Source: Chaenocephalus aceratus
Lineage: Eukaryota > Chordata > Actinopteri > Perciformes > Channichthyidae
Direction: 5' to 3'
NCBI GenBank assembly: GCA_023974075.1
Contig: CM043797.1
Span: 28,599,523 to 28,663,522 of the forward strand
Length of the DNA: 64,000 nucleotides
Positions 35,066-48,414 of the stretch are shown one piece after another. The first letter of the stretch is position 1, and every line of letters starts with the position of its first letter. The notes under the pieces are model-generated. The model did no database searches and was not told where the DNA came from. It was given only the letters and a program-made list of their open reading frames with translations. The position numbers and the translations under genes are program-made.

Positions 35066-36929
35066 GCTCATTTCGGAGGACACGCGCGCATCTGCTTGAC
35101 GCCGGGACGACCAGCGACCCTCCCCTACAGGAGCTCGGACGCGAAGGCCCGCCCACAACTGCGTGCACGTCTGTGACCGCAGTTTTAATTTTTAAATGTT
35201 TTCGGTCTGTTTCCGGTATTTGTTAATGACGATGTGCTGTGAGATGTGAGACTGGAATTGCACAGGGGGAAATAACGTAGGCTATCTTTAGATGCGGATT
35301 TTGTTAAACTAATATGTTTGCGCTGTGGACCAACACTATACATTGACGGGGAAGGGGGTAGCAATAAAGATAACACCATTAAACAGTTACACAACATAAC
35401 AGAAATAATATCAATAGCAGCGTCCCTAGCAACCACCTTGGTAACAATGAAAACGTCGCGATTTCCTGAAGTAATCTTTGTAATAACTAGCAAACTAAAG
35501 ATCATGTACATCCACTGGACACATAATCTGAAATAACAACTCATATTTCTCGCATCAAATGACATCAAAACGCATGTTAATGGCCAAACTAACTTTAAAA
35601 TAGTCATTTTCCACCGAGAATAAAATGAAGTTCGGCCATGTTTTCTTTTTCTGCAGGGAGAAATTTGAAGATCACGTGACATAGACCCCAGCCATTGGAA
35701 TGAATGGTGAACAAAAACGGGGTTTGTCAAACAGAGCACATGGTGTAGTCCAAACGATAGCTGGGGATTCTGGGTAGTGTAGTGTCTTCTGCCATCCTTT
35801 ACTCCGAAAAAATATTTGTTTCTCCGAATCGAACGGGAAAAATACAAAAGCATTGCACACAATTTAAACCAATCAATGTTGTGTAATTAACAAGGATACT
35901 CTGGTGTTTTTTAGTCGATGAGTAGTGCAGATATCACTGTAAAATCAATCGACAGTAAGAGGAATACTTACTTCCGGTGTACAATTCTCCGTTATTCAAT
36001 GGGAATGGACTCTCACATTGCCTTTAAGGGCAGCCGACACAAACGAATTCCGTGCTTCCATGAGAGTCAAATCCCGCCGCAGATGGGAATACATTGCAAT
36101 CAATTGAAAGCTATTTGCGTCCCTTTATGACGCTGAAGGAGCCAAGGAGCGTCACAACTGGACGCCACGGACACTGACCAAACGTCGCTCCTGGACGTTT
36201 AGGAAGTGAGAGTGTGTTGCGTTTCACGGAGAAGATCTCCCCGTCGTAATACAGCCAGCAGCAGGGGAAACTGACGCTGCTGGAAAGTCCGCGAATGTCT
36301 GTCGAATATCCTACCTTAAACTAACTTCACCGCGGTGTTGAACAAGGCTTTTTAAGCTGAACATCGCCACAATTGTAAAAACAATAAGTGTGGCTTGATA
36401 TTGAGTAAGTAAAAGGTTTATAACGCTGTGAGAATGGGTCTGCGATGAGCATTTCTCCGCGATCCCAACTTAGTAGCCCGAAAAACGTTTACCCATTTAA
36501 ACAGTCCATTTAAACAGTCTGTTTTAAACATCATAAATACAAACAACAATGAATACTTACAGGTTGTGTACCCGAATCTCCCGCTGGTTCAAACAAAGTA
36601 GGAACAGCATCGTTCTTCAGTGCCCTACGCTGTACATATCTGGCATGAATCGCTGAAAGGTTTGTGAAGCTTTGTTTCGTGAAATGCTGGCAGAGGGTGT
36701 GGCCTCTGGGTATTGACACGTCACAGTACCCAGGAAGTAAACAATGGAAAATGAGAAATCTCCAACGAGGCGTTTTGGGGCAGCATAGACTGTGTTTTAC
36801 TCCCTACAGGGTGTACTTTGAGTGTTTTTGACTCTGCAGACCGTTTACATGCATAAAAACCTTCATAACACACAAGGCGACAAGGGGACGGGTAATAACC
36901 AGATAAGCATGGACCTTTAATTATTGAAA
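35066..36929. other. Spacer with transposon-like segments
   Basis: No gene supported. A 225-codon minus-strand ORF (35862-35185) shows no family resemblance and ends in repeat-like sequence (CGGAGTAAAGGATGGCAGAA, a motif seen in fish MITEs). 35960-36200 has matched GGACG motifs of element type. Confidence 0.4.
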
Positions 36930-37094
36930 GGATGAAAAACTCTAGTCTAAATGACTCTTTATGTGTACTTAATTATACATATTTGTTCCATCTCTAATGT
37001 CTGTTCATATAATTAATTTCTCTGTTGTTGGATATGAATTGGATTTGGAATTCAAATCTAATGTGAGTTTCCCATTTCACTTCAGTCCACTGAC

Positions 37095-37199
37095 CTGTTG
37101 AGTTGAGCACAGTGTGCCATCAGAACGGTCTTTCCTGTGCACGGGCCTCCTGTCACCACTAGGGGGCTAGTGTTCACTCTGCTCCACATAGGCTCTGAT
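37095..37199 (-). pseudogene. nwd2: Relic P-loop exon of a second NWD2-like gene
   Basis: This is homologous to the intact P-loop exon at 53603-53704, together with flanking intron (36930-37435 against about 53430-53935). The relic starts in frame (IRAYVEQSEH) and then meets a TAG at 37167-37169, where a net loss of two bases has occurred. It then shifts frame through the Walker A codons. The acceptor CTGCAG has become CTGGAA, and there is a 5-base duplication before the donor. It shows that the duplicated unit once included at least this part of the NWD2-like gene. Confidence 0.88.
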
Positions 37200-37435
37200 T
37201 TCCAGCAAATACAAATACCATCCTCTAATGCAATGTGACTGCAAATGTTGTCTATATCAGAATGTCACAGGGAAAATAGATCATACAATATCCCCAAAAA
37301 TACATTTAAAGTGGTTATAAAAACGTAATGTACTAAATTGTAAAGTAATTATTTGACTTAGAAGAGATATTCCTCTGCTCTTAATCCTTTACGATGCCAA
37401 AGGTAAGATAAAACAGAACAAGTTAACAATATATT

Positions 37436-38043
37436 GAATAAACTGCAAACCGGTATTGAATAGAAAAACACATTTATTTAGTTTGTTAGGTTACAAAGTT
37501 AAGAAAATAATACATTTCCTGATTAACAAAGATTTTGTTTTACTTTGGTCACACAAACATAAAATATTAACTTACGTTTTAAACTTGTACAACATGAACG
37601 GAAGAAGTCCTTAATGCTAAGAATGTCATCATAATGTTTCAAAAGAATGGTGCTCAATCCAGAGTGGACCTACTGTAACAGTGACAGAAATGGCAGTAGC
37701 TGGATTTCTGGACACACAATTTGTGGAGAATGATTTTAAAATGTTGGCCCACTATACACTTTAAAGTGTTGTGTTACGTCAGGCAGTTTTCATTTATTTT
37801 TAAATCTTTCTTCCCCATTCAAATGTGTGTTTATGCTAAAACACCGGTCATACCTATAACAGAGTTCCCAAAAAACTGATTTCTTAATATGTCAACATGT
37901 TTAAGTGAAATCAAAACAAATACATAACTGTTTCTCAAACTACTGAATAATAGAATATGGACTGCTGATGAAGCTTACATTTGGCAGATTATTCCGACAA
38001 AAATAACAACTCTTTAAATGATAATAATGCGGACTTCATTACT
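37436..38043. other. 3' flank of HERC copy B
   Basis: AT-rich sequence between the NWD2-like relic and the HERC stop codon. It holds the probable 3' UTR, with a minus-strand AATAAA at 37793-37798. Nothing else recognised. Confidence 0.5.
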
Positions 38044-40747
38044 TCATTCTGTAATGTCTGCTTTCTTACAGAAGCCTCTGTTGTGATTAATAGCCTGGAG
38101 GAGCCTGGTGTGCATGGTCCTCTCGGCCGGGTACCTCTGGTAGACGGGCAGTAACAGCAGACGGTGGCAGGTGAGGGATTCTGGCTTATGGATCTCGGTG
38201 GAATCGGGCAACACTGCGACTTTCATCTGAACACTCTCCATACCCAGGAAGGGAACACGGTAGGAGCCGGTGACGAACACTGATAACAGATAAATAATCT
38301 TAAATTAATGAAATACAACTTCATAGAACACCAAGGAAGCTAATACTGATAGCAGGGACTCTACTTGAAACGTAATGATGTCAATCATTCATTTCTGATA
38401 CTTACGAAATAATTTTTTCTTCTCCTCCGCGGTCAGATTCTCAAACACCTCCCAGAAGGTCACGATGTTTGGATGCCTGTCATGGTAGTCTCCTTCATAA
38501 ACTGTGTTCTGTTTGTAAATGACATGTGGAAAGTTACTTTACATCTCCCCGACAAGCACTTAAACACACAAAACTGTAGGAACAAGCAAAGTAACTGAGC
38601 ATATCTTAAAGGTCTCATGTTATTTACCTTTTTAGGTTTATTTAAATATTTTTGGAGACTACTAGAATATGTTTATATGCTGTAATGTTCAAAAAAAACA
38701 TTATTCTTCTCATACTGCCTGCCTGAAAAGAGCTGTATTCAGCCTCTTCCTGAATCTGATGAACTCCTCAGACCCTCCCTCCCAAAATCTCAGTCTATTC
38801 TCATTGGTCAGTGTTTCCCACTAGCTGTCGAATGGTATCTCAAATCTGATTTGCTCTTTCTTAGACAGGATTTTAAATATGTGGATCAGCAGAACATTTG
38901 AATTCTTTATGGCTGAAACTTTCTGAGTATCTTTAGTATATGTAAAAGACATGAAAGGGTGCATATTGCATAATATGTGACCTTCAACTGAAACAGTCAC
39001 TTAAACACATACCTAAAAAACGGGTCATCTTGTTCTCCATATTTTTGTGATATATTCTTGTTTCAAATGATATATCCTCAGACATAAGATAAAACATTAT
39101 TCTGAATATCTGAACTTCAGCAGACCTTCTTGAACACCTCCCAGTCGTAGTTCTCCTGGCCCACCATCACTGCCTGCAGCTCCTCGGGCTGGAAGAACTC
39201 CACCACGTCGATATCACACACTTTGAAGAAGCCTTTCTTGAACGCTTCAAACACTCCCTCCACTGATTTGTTGAAGGCATAGTTGACGTAGGCGTCTACA
39301 AACTCTTTCCTATTAAAACATTTAATAAAAGAATATACAAAAGATTAAACCGAGTGCTGACATTGAGTATCCCACACCTAAAACAATTCTAAATGTTTCT
39401 TCTGTAATACACTTTACACAGTAGAGCAACTCAACGCTACATCTTTAATGAAAGTAATGTATTTTTTTATGACATGTTTAACTGTTTTAACTGCTAGATG
39501 GCAGCAAAGATTTGCAGTCGACGTAAGAATGGATCATTGTGTGTTTGTTGACAGCATGTAATGCTGAATAGCAAGAAATCTGGGAGGTTGTCAAAGACAC
39601 AGACTGACAGAAACTAAATACATGTGTAAAGCTTGTGAGGCAGACTAAAGCTGTGCAGATCAGATTGTTAAATACAGCAGTTAGCCGTACCTGTTGGACG
39701 CTGTCACAACTTTCCCAGTTTCTTTCGGATCAAGTTCAGCTGTTTCGCCGCCCCAGGGCACCTGGTCAAACAAACGATTACAGCCAGAGTGGAATATGCA
39801 GAAACACATGTGAGCAACAGAGCAGAAGAATGCCTTTCGGACTGCGATTGAGTAAACTTACAGTGAAAGTAATTTTGTTGACCTCATCAGGAGGACAGTC
39901 CAACAGAATCTGCCAAGACCTGTAAACAAGAAAGTCAATAATACAAAAAGATCAATCTGAAACAACTATAACCTGCAAACATTTCAGAGAAAGAATATGT
40001 GAGTCTTACTCTCCCATGACAGGGTCGAACTCCTTCATGTCGTCCAGTGAGGGTTTGACCTTGAGCAGCTTCTTGAAGAGAACCAGTGGGAAGCGCAAGT
40101 GGACAAGGTTGTGGTGGTAGAGAGCCAGGCCGCACAGAACGCCAAACAGGAAGTAAGTCTTCTCCTCTACTTTTGGCTGTTTGGTTTATGACGAAACACA
40201 TGATTAAGATTTGGTAGGATTCAATAACGATGAAAAGGTCAAAAGTACAGTACAGTATATCAGACATCAGAAAAATCAGAGTTATACATTCACGTCTTTG
40301 TTCATAAGACTTGTATAGTAATCACCTCACTTGTATGTTAAATTCATTAAAATAAGGAATTTAATAAGTAAATGTATAGAGGACTGGGCAGTATATCGAC
40401 AATATACCAATATATTTTCAAATGTACCAAGCAGCCCCTCCAAGAATGAGCAGCGGGACCGCCCCATCCACACAGCTATGGGATATGTTAAGCAAGAGAG
40501 GAAAACCAGAGGTCTTTCATTTTGCGCGAGCAACGCGAGAAATGGCCATGACATGGGCCCTTTAATTTAATTAATGGTTTTGTGTTTAAATATCGTGTCT
40601 TACCCTGACAGGGAACCAGGCCAGAGGGTTGCTCTTGTTGAACATGAACATTTCAGACTTGGGAGACATCAGCTCTTCAAACACTTGCAGGAAGAAATCT
40701 CTTTTGTTGACATCCATCACCTTCGTTCTGTCTTCATCAAATTGCAC
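38044..40747 (-). other. HECT domain exons of HERC copy B
   Basis: Exons 17-23 encode the HECT domain. N-lobe signatures are [43 protein letters not shown] and [11 protein letters not shown]. These are followed by [26 protein letters not shown] and YDWEVFKK. The C-lobe exon carries [13 protein letters not shown] and the active-site cysteine in TCHRLLLLP, whose codon is at 38167-38169, then the HERC-type tail INHNRGFC before the TGA at 38044-38046. Exon 19 (39862-39919) is 6 bases shorter than in copy A, an in-frame difference. Confidence 0.9.
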
Positions 40748-43700
40748 CTTCAAAGGATCAAATCATGTTTTCATTATTAACAGTCCTTAAACTAAATCAG
40801 TATCAGCTCTCGTAAATAAAACTTCCTGTCATCCATTGTGGGCTTAGAACTAAGACACTCCAAGATGCATAATTACTACACCAACAACTCTCCTTACACA
40901 ATCCACTAATTCATGCTATTGATGGGCACATTTTAAACTGAAATGTTTACTGTATTGACATTTTGCTCCAAATGAAGTCAACTGATTTTACACATAAATT
41001 AAAAAGTACTGAAGCAATGAAAAATATGCTTTTAAGTAGCATTGTGGGGACCGTAGGATACAGATGTTGTTGATTTGTGACCCGTTACAGAGAGTAGATC
41101 TTCAGATATCTCAGCCTACATTGCTGTGATTTTGACAATTTTTACTTTCTTGTGAATCCCACAACATATGGAAGTGCAACACTAAATGGCTGAAGTATCC
41201 ATAAAATAACTCTGAAACTAAGTATAAAAAGACAAGGGCTACAAAATGTTGCCTCAGGCAACTAAACATGGCAACATTTTGTAGGTATGTTGTCGTATGT
41301 TTACCAAAAGCTCCCTCTTGAAGGCGCAGTGGTCGGCCGCCCCCAGCTGTCTGAAGGTGTCCTCCACCAGATGAGAGCGTCTCAGGGTGAGCTGGAAGAC
41401 CGGCGCGGGGGCGGAGTCTGGGCCATCCAACCAGAGCTTTTCAGGACACGCCAAGGCCAGTTCATGAAGGACACCCTGCACTTTCTGTAATTACAAACCT
41501 TAATATATCTTTATCTTAATAAAGACATCTACACATTGACAGATTGGTTCAAATGAATGCTCAAAACAAGAAACAACCTCAGCTGTATTATGAAAAATAA
41601 CTAAATAAGAACTTCAATAAATTGATTAGAAATGATCTAATGTTACGAATACTGTACCTTTGAGATAAACGCATAGTGATTAAAGACTGCCGCCTTTTGA
41701 ACCAGAGTGAACAGGAATGGGTAGCGGCAGAAAATGACGGGTGTGTCGACATCATCCTTAAAGGAAATAAATTGATAATAAATAAATATAAACAATTTCA
41801 GCAAGAAGCATTTCAACGGAAAATGCTCAGGATAAAATCACAAATAGTTAGGAATAAATGCAATATCTCGAAAATGGTAAGATATGTTTTTACCTCCTCT
41901 TTGGAAAATCGAAGCCAAAGAGCAACGTCCTGATTTAGCAGCACACTGTCACTGATCTCCTCTACGTAGAAGGTGCTCGGTGGGACTTTGTAGGACTTTC
42001 CAGCTTTGTTTGCCTATAAGTAAAACACACGTTTGGCCTCAGAGTTCATTCTGTTCTGATCACCCATAAAGATTGAACAAACGTTTTTCCGACCTCTTCT
42101 GGGAAACGAAAAAGTTTGCTAGAAAGGGCCGAAACATCTGCTTCGAAAGGTAGCAACATTTCAGATGAGTTACAGGGCAGACTGTAAAACAACCTTTCTG
42201 ACACCAGCAAAAAAACTAAAAAACTCTTTGGGGCTGGTTCAGATAGCGGGGAAAATCTGTCTTTTTATCCTTTTATGAGGATAAATGTTTTCCTTTCATG
42301 TTTGGTCCTGAAATAAAAAAGTAAAAAACGGCACTCACTTTGTACAGCATCTTGAGGACCTCCACCAGGTATTTGACTCCGGGGTTATGAGTTACCAGGA
42401 GGCCATTTCTGAGCAGGAAGGCCAGGGCCTTTTTGAACACCAAGATGTGCTTCATCAGTATGGAGGGTCTCAGGGTGGACCACCAGCGTCCTGAGAACAA
42501 AAGGCATTGTCCGTCTTGTATTAGACAGCTCAACACACTGCAAGTAAATAGCAGATCTTCACCAATTGACCAAATTAGCAAAACATGCTTGGACATGCTT
42601 GTTGTTTCCATGTTTTTTTGGCAACAACAATGTGTACATTTCTTGATCTGACAAAGTTATTAATCTGACACAAAAATACAATATATAATATAATTAGCTG
42701 GCTAATGCTATGTTGATTGTTACTTTCAGAAAACATGAAAACCAGTTAATCTGACCTTAATGATAAAAAAACTATTTTCAGAATTTGTTTATCAGTTAAC
42801 AATTAAGTAAATTAAATAGTATTTATGCATGTTAAAAATTGACTGGTTTTAAACCTATAAACTATTTGCACTCTATTGTCGTCTTTGAAAGTACCTTGGA
42901 TCATTACAAAACCAAAGAAAATACTTTAGAAAAATGTTGCTGTCGTTTACTTAGTGTATCTTGAGTCTTCTCCTGCAGATCAACAATATTGATCGCCAGC
43001 GCCAACACCGGCTGCATGACATTACACTCCTCTTGGAGGAGGGGACACGTCAGCAGAATCAGGAAGATTTCTGGTGATTTTAGGAGATGGCTTGAATTGC
43101 AGAGCAAATCAATCAGGAGTGTAAGATTTACCTGCAAAAAAGAAATTGAGATTACATTGTAATGTTTAAACAGCATGAATACGTTTGTGAAAAAACTATT
43201 TAGTGGCTAGTTTGAACCATTTCCATGCATAGAAGGGATTTAGAGCCTTATGGGTCACAACTGTATCTCAGTTCACGTCTCAAGCAAAAGAGAGTAATGC
43301 TTGGCAGTAATTCAAACGTCTTAACTGATTGTTTGATCCATAGCACTGCCAGCATCTGGTCGAAAGCTTCGCTAGCTGCATCAAGGTCCACAGTTAGAGC
43401 ACCTGCTTCTGATGGAGGCCCACTGATATCAAAAGCAAAGCATTAAAACTAAGTAGCAGAACCAGAATGAGTTGATGGGATTCAGAAGATCTTATAATTC
43501 TTATTTTTTTTAACTCATGAGTTAAACAATAGAAAAATAACTCACTCAGCCTTCGTGAAACTTGCAACAAGACTTGTGCTGGTCTGAAACATGGAAGATA
43601 TTTCTCTGTTGAATAAAAAGAAAAGGAGGGAAACCATGAAAACACTGCATCTACTGCTGGATGTATGATATTTTATATGTGCAGCTACTGAACTCCAACC

Positions 43701-46700
43701 GTAATTAAAGTATGAAAATAATGACCTCTTTGCCTCTACGTTGCCATGTGTCATTGACAGCCATTGTTGAAGTTTAGTCTCATCAAGTCGCCCAGTTATC
43801 CGTCCTTTGTCCAAACGCTTAAACGACAGACATGAGATTTAACGGATTTAAGCTCTGGTAAAAACTAACATTAAATCAAGGTAAAACAAAAATCAAATCT
43901 GTACCTATAGAAATTATTCATGCAATATGCACAGTGAGTCTCTGAACATATTACCTGTGGAGGTGAAGTGTAGGTACAGCTTGTATTCCACCCAGCTGAT
44001 ATTTTCAAGTCTGCTTAAACCAGGAAAAAACACATTTGCAAATGTAATTTATCTCCGTTAGTTTTACACTACTTCTACCATAAAAATACATTGATTAGAA
44101 CTGCTGCTAACTAGACTTATATTCTCTGCTAAGGATACTATTTCTCCAATATGCCTTCACAAAGCAAATAGTTGTACAATATGTTGCTATATTAATGCTC
44201 TGAATTTTTTGTTAGGGAACTTACAAATCTACTAAACACCACCCTGGCCATACATACACACCCTTGGGGACGGCTACCACACTTTCAGTGGTCCATGGAA
44301 GAGATACCAGAGTGGGAGTCAGACTATTTTCTGTTCGTCCTGTCCCAATTTGACCTTTGGCCCCATTGCCAAAAGCCCACAGCTGGCCAGAGGAGGACAA
44401 AACCAGTGTATGACGTCTGGGGGACAAAAACAATTGTGATTGTAAATCAATAAATCCAATTATATGTATATAGCTTTACACATCAAATGTAAAGTTTGTC
44501 TCAGGGAGAGGGGGGAGTAACAGAGGAGGGATCCCTCTCCCAGGATGGATAGATGTGCAATACTGTAAGTGTCCTTTTTTTTGTAAATGTAATGAGCTAG
44601 TCACTCTAAAACGCCACAATACATTAAGCCTTTCTTAAATGAAAACACTGTCTTCACCTGCCACAGGAAATGTGTGATGCAGGTCCATCCAAACCGTCCA
44701 CCAGTCTGGGTTTCAGTTCATTATCAGAGGAGTTATGACCCAGCTGACCGTAGCTTCCCTCTCCAAAAGTGAAAACCTTGCCGTCCTAGAAATCACGGCG
44801 TCACATATCAAAATAAGCAACATCCTAATATGGTTATTATGTTTACAATGTAATTAATGATTGGTTGAAATCAGAAGATTTAGTACCTTAGTTAACACAG
44901 CAGAGTGTGCTTCTCCACACCTTATGAAGGAGACACCCAGAGGTCTGAGGGCGGGTACCATGCAGATGTTGAACCTGCCTGATAAATATGATTAAAAATA
45001 GAATAATGATTATACATACAAGCTATGATGGTCTGTACAAAAAAAAATTGAAATTTTTTATTAAAGCCTCTAGTCTTTTTTTTTCTCTGGACAGAATTCC
45101 TACATGTGTTAACACAAGGCTTTTATTCTGAAATGTTACCAGGCTAAGGTTGTGGAAAGTGCAGTGACTCAAAAATGAAAAGAATACCGGCTTTTAATGG
45201 GCGAGAACTATTATTTACAAAGGAATACACATTTCTAACTCTATTATTTATATCCATTATGAAAGTCAAACACAATGTAGAAGGGCTGATACAGTAGGAG
45301 CAGAGCATTAATGCCTCTGTGTGGACACTACAAGCATGCGACAGGTGTTCAGCGAGGTGGCTGTAACACACTGCTTACATGGGCAGTGTGTCCTGGGTGT
45401 GAGTGTAAAATGTTATGTTTCCCTCTCCTTTTCTGTAGGTGGTCCAGATTGTGTAGAATTGGCCTAAAAATGACAAAAGCCCTCCACTTGCATGGACAAT
45501 TTGCTGCTTGCTGAACATCACATGACACAATTGAAGTACATAATTGTTACCCTTCTCGTCCACCCTGTTGAGACCCAGCTGGCCAGATTTATTGGCCCCG
45601 CAGCAGTACACCAGGCCTGGGAGTGTGAGGAACAGGGAGTGGGTCGCTCCGGCCGTAACCTGGGTAACCGCTACTCCGGTCAGAGCGCGCACCAGGTCAG
45701 GTACAAACTGCAGCGACACCTCCTTCCCCAGGCCCAGCTGACCATGACTGTTCGAACCCCACGAGAAGACATCACCTCCTGAAAAGTGAAAGATTAGAGT
45801 TATTTAGTTTACAACACACTAAAATTGTTCAGAAGCTAAAGTCAAATTAATATGTTTTCCTATTTGGATTAACCTTTTGATTTAATAATGAAAACATTTT
45901 TTTACATTCAACATTTCCTGTTTTCTGAAATGTGTTGCACCTTTATCTTCCTTAAGCTTCAACTAGAACATTTACTTTGCACTAAATTGGCAGTGGGGAA
46001 TAGGGAAACTGGCACAGTGATCAATAGACATTAAGATCTATTCTAAATCAAATCATTATGACATTACAGATAACTAAATATAACAAACTGTGGAACAAAC
46101 ACTGTGACTGTTGCATATCATATCAGAAAGATGGCATCACTATGTGCATTGTCATACCTTTAGTCAGAGCCAGAGAGTGGGAGTTTCCACAAGCAACTTG
46201 AATCACAGGTATTGGCAGTGGCATCTGCACATGACTGCATGTTGACGAGACAATAGAAAGTAAAAATGATGAAACCTATGCCTACTTTCAGTGCAAAGTA
46301 TACATATTCATATATTCCTGCTTAGTGTGAGATCTTACCTTGGTCTGTTGTGGAGTAGATTTGGTAAAAGGCCTCTCTGTCCGTCCTCTCCTGCCCCCCA
46401 GGAGAACACCTTTCCAGATGCACACACAGCCAGGCAATGGTCCTGACCACAAGCTATGGCCACCACATCGCCCAGCCCGTCCACACGACCTTATACAGGG
46501 GGACAGAAAAGAGGATAACATATCATATTTGCAATAACAATAATCGCCCTTCTAATACAAAACAAATCAAGAAAAACGGTCCCAAACGTGCTATCAACTA
46601 TACATAGGAAAAAGTGACAATGCTCATACAAAAAATGGTGGAAAGTAGGCTACTAACTAACTACATTGCCTTAAATGTAAAATGTTGAGTTCATTTACTT

Positions 46701-47390
46701 ACTGGTTTCATTTAATGCAATGTTATTCTTTTACAATGTAGGTCATCTTGAATGCAGGACTATATTACACTGTATTTTCTTACTTTAAATTATCTTAATT
46801 ATTGTACTGCCACTATCCCTACAAACCCGAATACATCACTGTAATGCATATTCCACTTTCCGACCTGCTCTTGAACATCACACATAACTTTCGGTGTCTT
46901 CACTGACAAGGGGTAAACGAAACTGAAACGTAGCACAGCTGATTGAGCTGCACAACAAGTTCATTTATGGATTTCGATGCAGGCTCATAAGATAATGATT
47001 AAACACAAGATAAAGTAAACATCATATATCCTCAAAATATATTAAATTTAGATAAAAAATATCATGATGAAAAACACTTCACGTTTTTACTAAAGTACTA
47101 ACTGTCTAAGTTTTTATTATTTTATGGGCTACTACATGGCTATTTATGTCGAGATTCTGCAGCCTACCTGTTGTTCTCCCATCTTTACGGTTCTTTCGTC
47201 CAAGTTGTCCCTGAGAGTTGTTTCCACATGACAACACGCTGCCCTCCCCGTTGAGCAGTAAAGTGTGCTGGTCCCCGCAGCAGATGTCGGTGATAACCCC
47301 GGGGACCGACCAGGACACCGGGCTGAGGGCTGTCTGTGGACCGAGCTGTCCACTGGAGCTGTCTCCCCAACAGTACAGCTGCACCATCAT
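38044..47390 (-). CDS. herc5/6: HERC5/6-like RCC1+HECT E3 ubiquitin/ISG15 ligase, copy B, complete
   Basis: 23 coding exons: 47168-47390, 46339-46489, 46158-46234, 45551-45778, 44887-44978, 44658-44785, 44262-44416, 43955-44010, 43726-43817, 43546-43605, 43326-43422, 42951-43131, 42339-42490, 41894-42013, 41658-41756, 41305-41484, 40604-40747, 40010-40176, 39862-39919, 39691-39761, 39126-39309, 38406-38508, 38044-38279. They sum to 3054 bases, an open frame of 1017 codons plus stop, close to human HERC5/HERC6 (about 1020). N-terminal RCC1 blades carry [10 protein letters not shown], [10 protein letters not shown] and [14 protein letters not shown] motifs. The C-terminal third is a HECT domain with catalytic Cys977 in [10 protein letters not shown]. 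Start chosen at the first ATG of a tandem ATGATG directly before QLYCWG. Small HERCs transfer ubiquitin or ISG15 and are interferon-induced; ISRE-like sites flank this gene. A candidate poly(A) signal (AATAAA, minus) is at 37793-37798. Assignment to HERC5/6 rather than HERC3/4 rests on recalled family similarity. Confidence 0.92.
44262..47390 (-). other. RCC1-like propeller exons of HERC copy B
   Basis: Exons 1-7 encode successive RCC1 repeats. Visible signatures are [11 protein letters not shown] (exon 1), [10 protein letters not shown] with [10 protein letters not shown] (exon 2), [10 protein letters not shown] (exon 3), [14 protein letters not shown] and [13 protein letters not shown] (exon 4), [10 protein letters not shown] (exon 5), [12 protein letters not shown] (exon 6) and [12 protein letters not shown] (exon 7). 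In HERC proteins this propeller is the substrate- or ribosome-docking platform. Exon 8 (KISAGWNTS) closes the propeller. The matching copy A exons 1 and 3-8 keep these motifs; exon 2 is frameshifted. Confidence 0.88.
46919..46929. promoter_or_regulatory. ISRE-like site in intron 1 of HERC copy B
   Basis: A second GAAACTGAAAC, within ACGAAACTGAAACG, lies about 240 bases downstream of exon 1. Copy A has the same site at 22018-22028. It could act as an intronic interferon-response enhancer. Conservation between copies alone is weak evidence, because the whole block is duplicated. Confidence 0.45.
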
Positions 47391-48070
47391 GTCTCCACCT
47401 GGACTCTGCCTGCAGCATCTGCGCCTGCAATTTATCCCCACTGATGCTGCCTTTATGTGCTGTCGGACATAGTATTACTATAGTAAATATGCATTTGTGC
47501 TTCTCTTTCTGTGGGTGTTGCATAATTGAGTAATATGTCTGCTTAAAAGGTCTAGCACGATAACTAAGGCTGTAACTAGCTTCAGTGTGTCATTTATTTT
47601 CCAACAAAGCAAGCAAAACACAATCTAATAGAAACCACGATATAAGTTCTCTAATTTACGAGCCTGCCAATAAGACAGGAAGGCAGCATGAGAAACACCA
47701 GCTCCCAGAAGAGATCTCTTATCTTTTAAAAAGTCATGTTGACCGAAATGCTGCAACATAATGTGGCAAAATATAACTAGGTATATCTGCATAAGGTTCA
47801 GGTGTTTTTTTAAATTTATTTTTAGGGTGTTCCGACCGAATTGAATTGGTTCTTGTTCTTGTGTACTTTTTTATCTGACAAAAATGTGGACCTTTTAAAT
47901 ACACAAACAGAGATATAAACAAGGTATTCATTAAAAAACATTTTATTAAAACATAGACATTTGTTAAAATTAGAGTAGATATGAATTAAACTGACCCCTG
48001 TTTGGTTTAATTTTCACAGAAATGAAACTTAAATGCTGGGTGAAGTCATCATTATTGGCTCAGACAAGCT

Positions 48071-48081
48071 GAAACTGAAAC
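48071..48081. promoter_or_regulatory. ISRE-like site upstream of HERC copy B
   Basis: The sequence GAAACTGAAAC matches the interferon-stimulated response element core GAAANNGAAAC. It lies about 690 bases upstream of the copy B start codon and falls in the probable 3' UTR zone of the NWD2-like gene. The same motif is conserved at 23192-23202 beside copy A. Family knowledge that HERC5/6 genes are interferon-induced makes it plausible; activity is not shown. Confidence 0.55.
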
Positions 48082-48414
48082 AATGCTGCCAAGGTTCCCA
48101 AGAAGTGTGGCACCTTTACTTGTTTTAAGTAGCCTATACACATATACACACAATCAGTTTGTTTGCCATCAATAAGTAATATAAATAAATGTATATAAAA
48201 ACACAGTCCAACAACATCAACGGTGTGATGCACTTAGAGAGTGAAGAAATCCATAAAAGGCCAGATGTTCTATTCAATCTTTACAAAAAAAATGTAATGG
48301 CTTCTTCTTTGGCCCATGTTTCATCCAAGTTTCATACAAGTTGGGTTTGTGCAGCAGTCCTGCTGAAAAACAAACAAACGGAACCAAAACATAACGTCTG
48401 TACAAAGCTAAATC

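Noticed and set aside
35185..35862. 225-codon minus-strand ORF
   Set aside because: No recognisable domain, composition unlike a conserved protein, and the sequence overlaps MITE-like motifs; likely chance.
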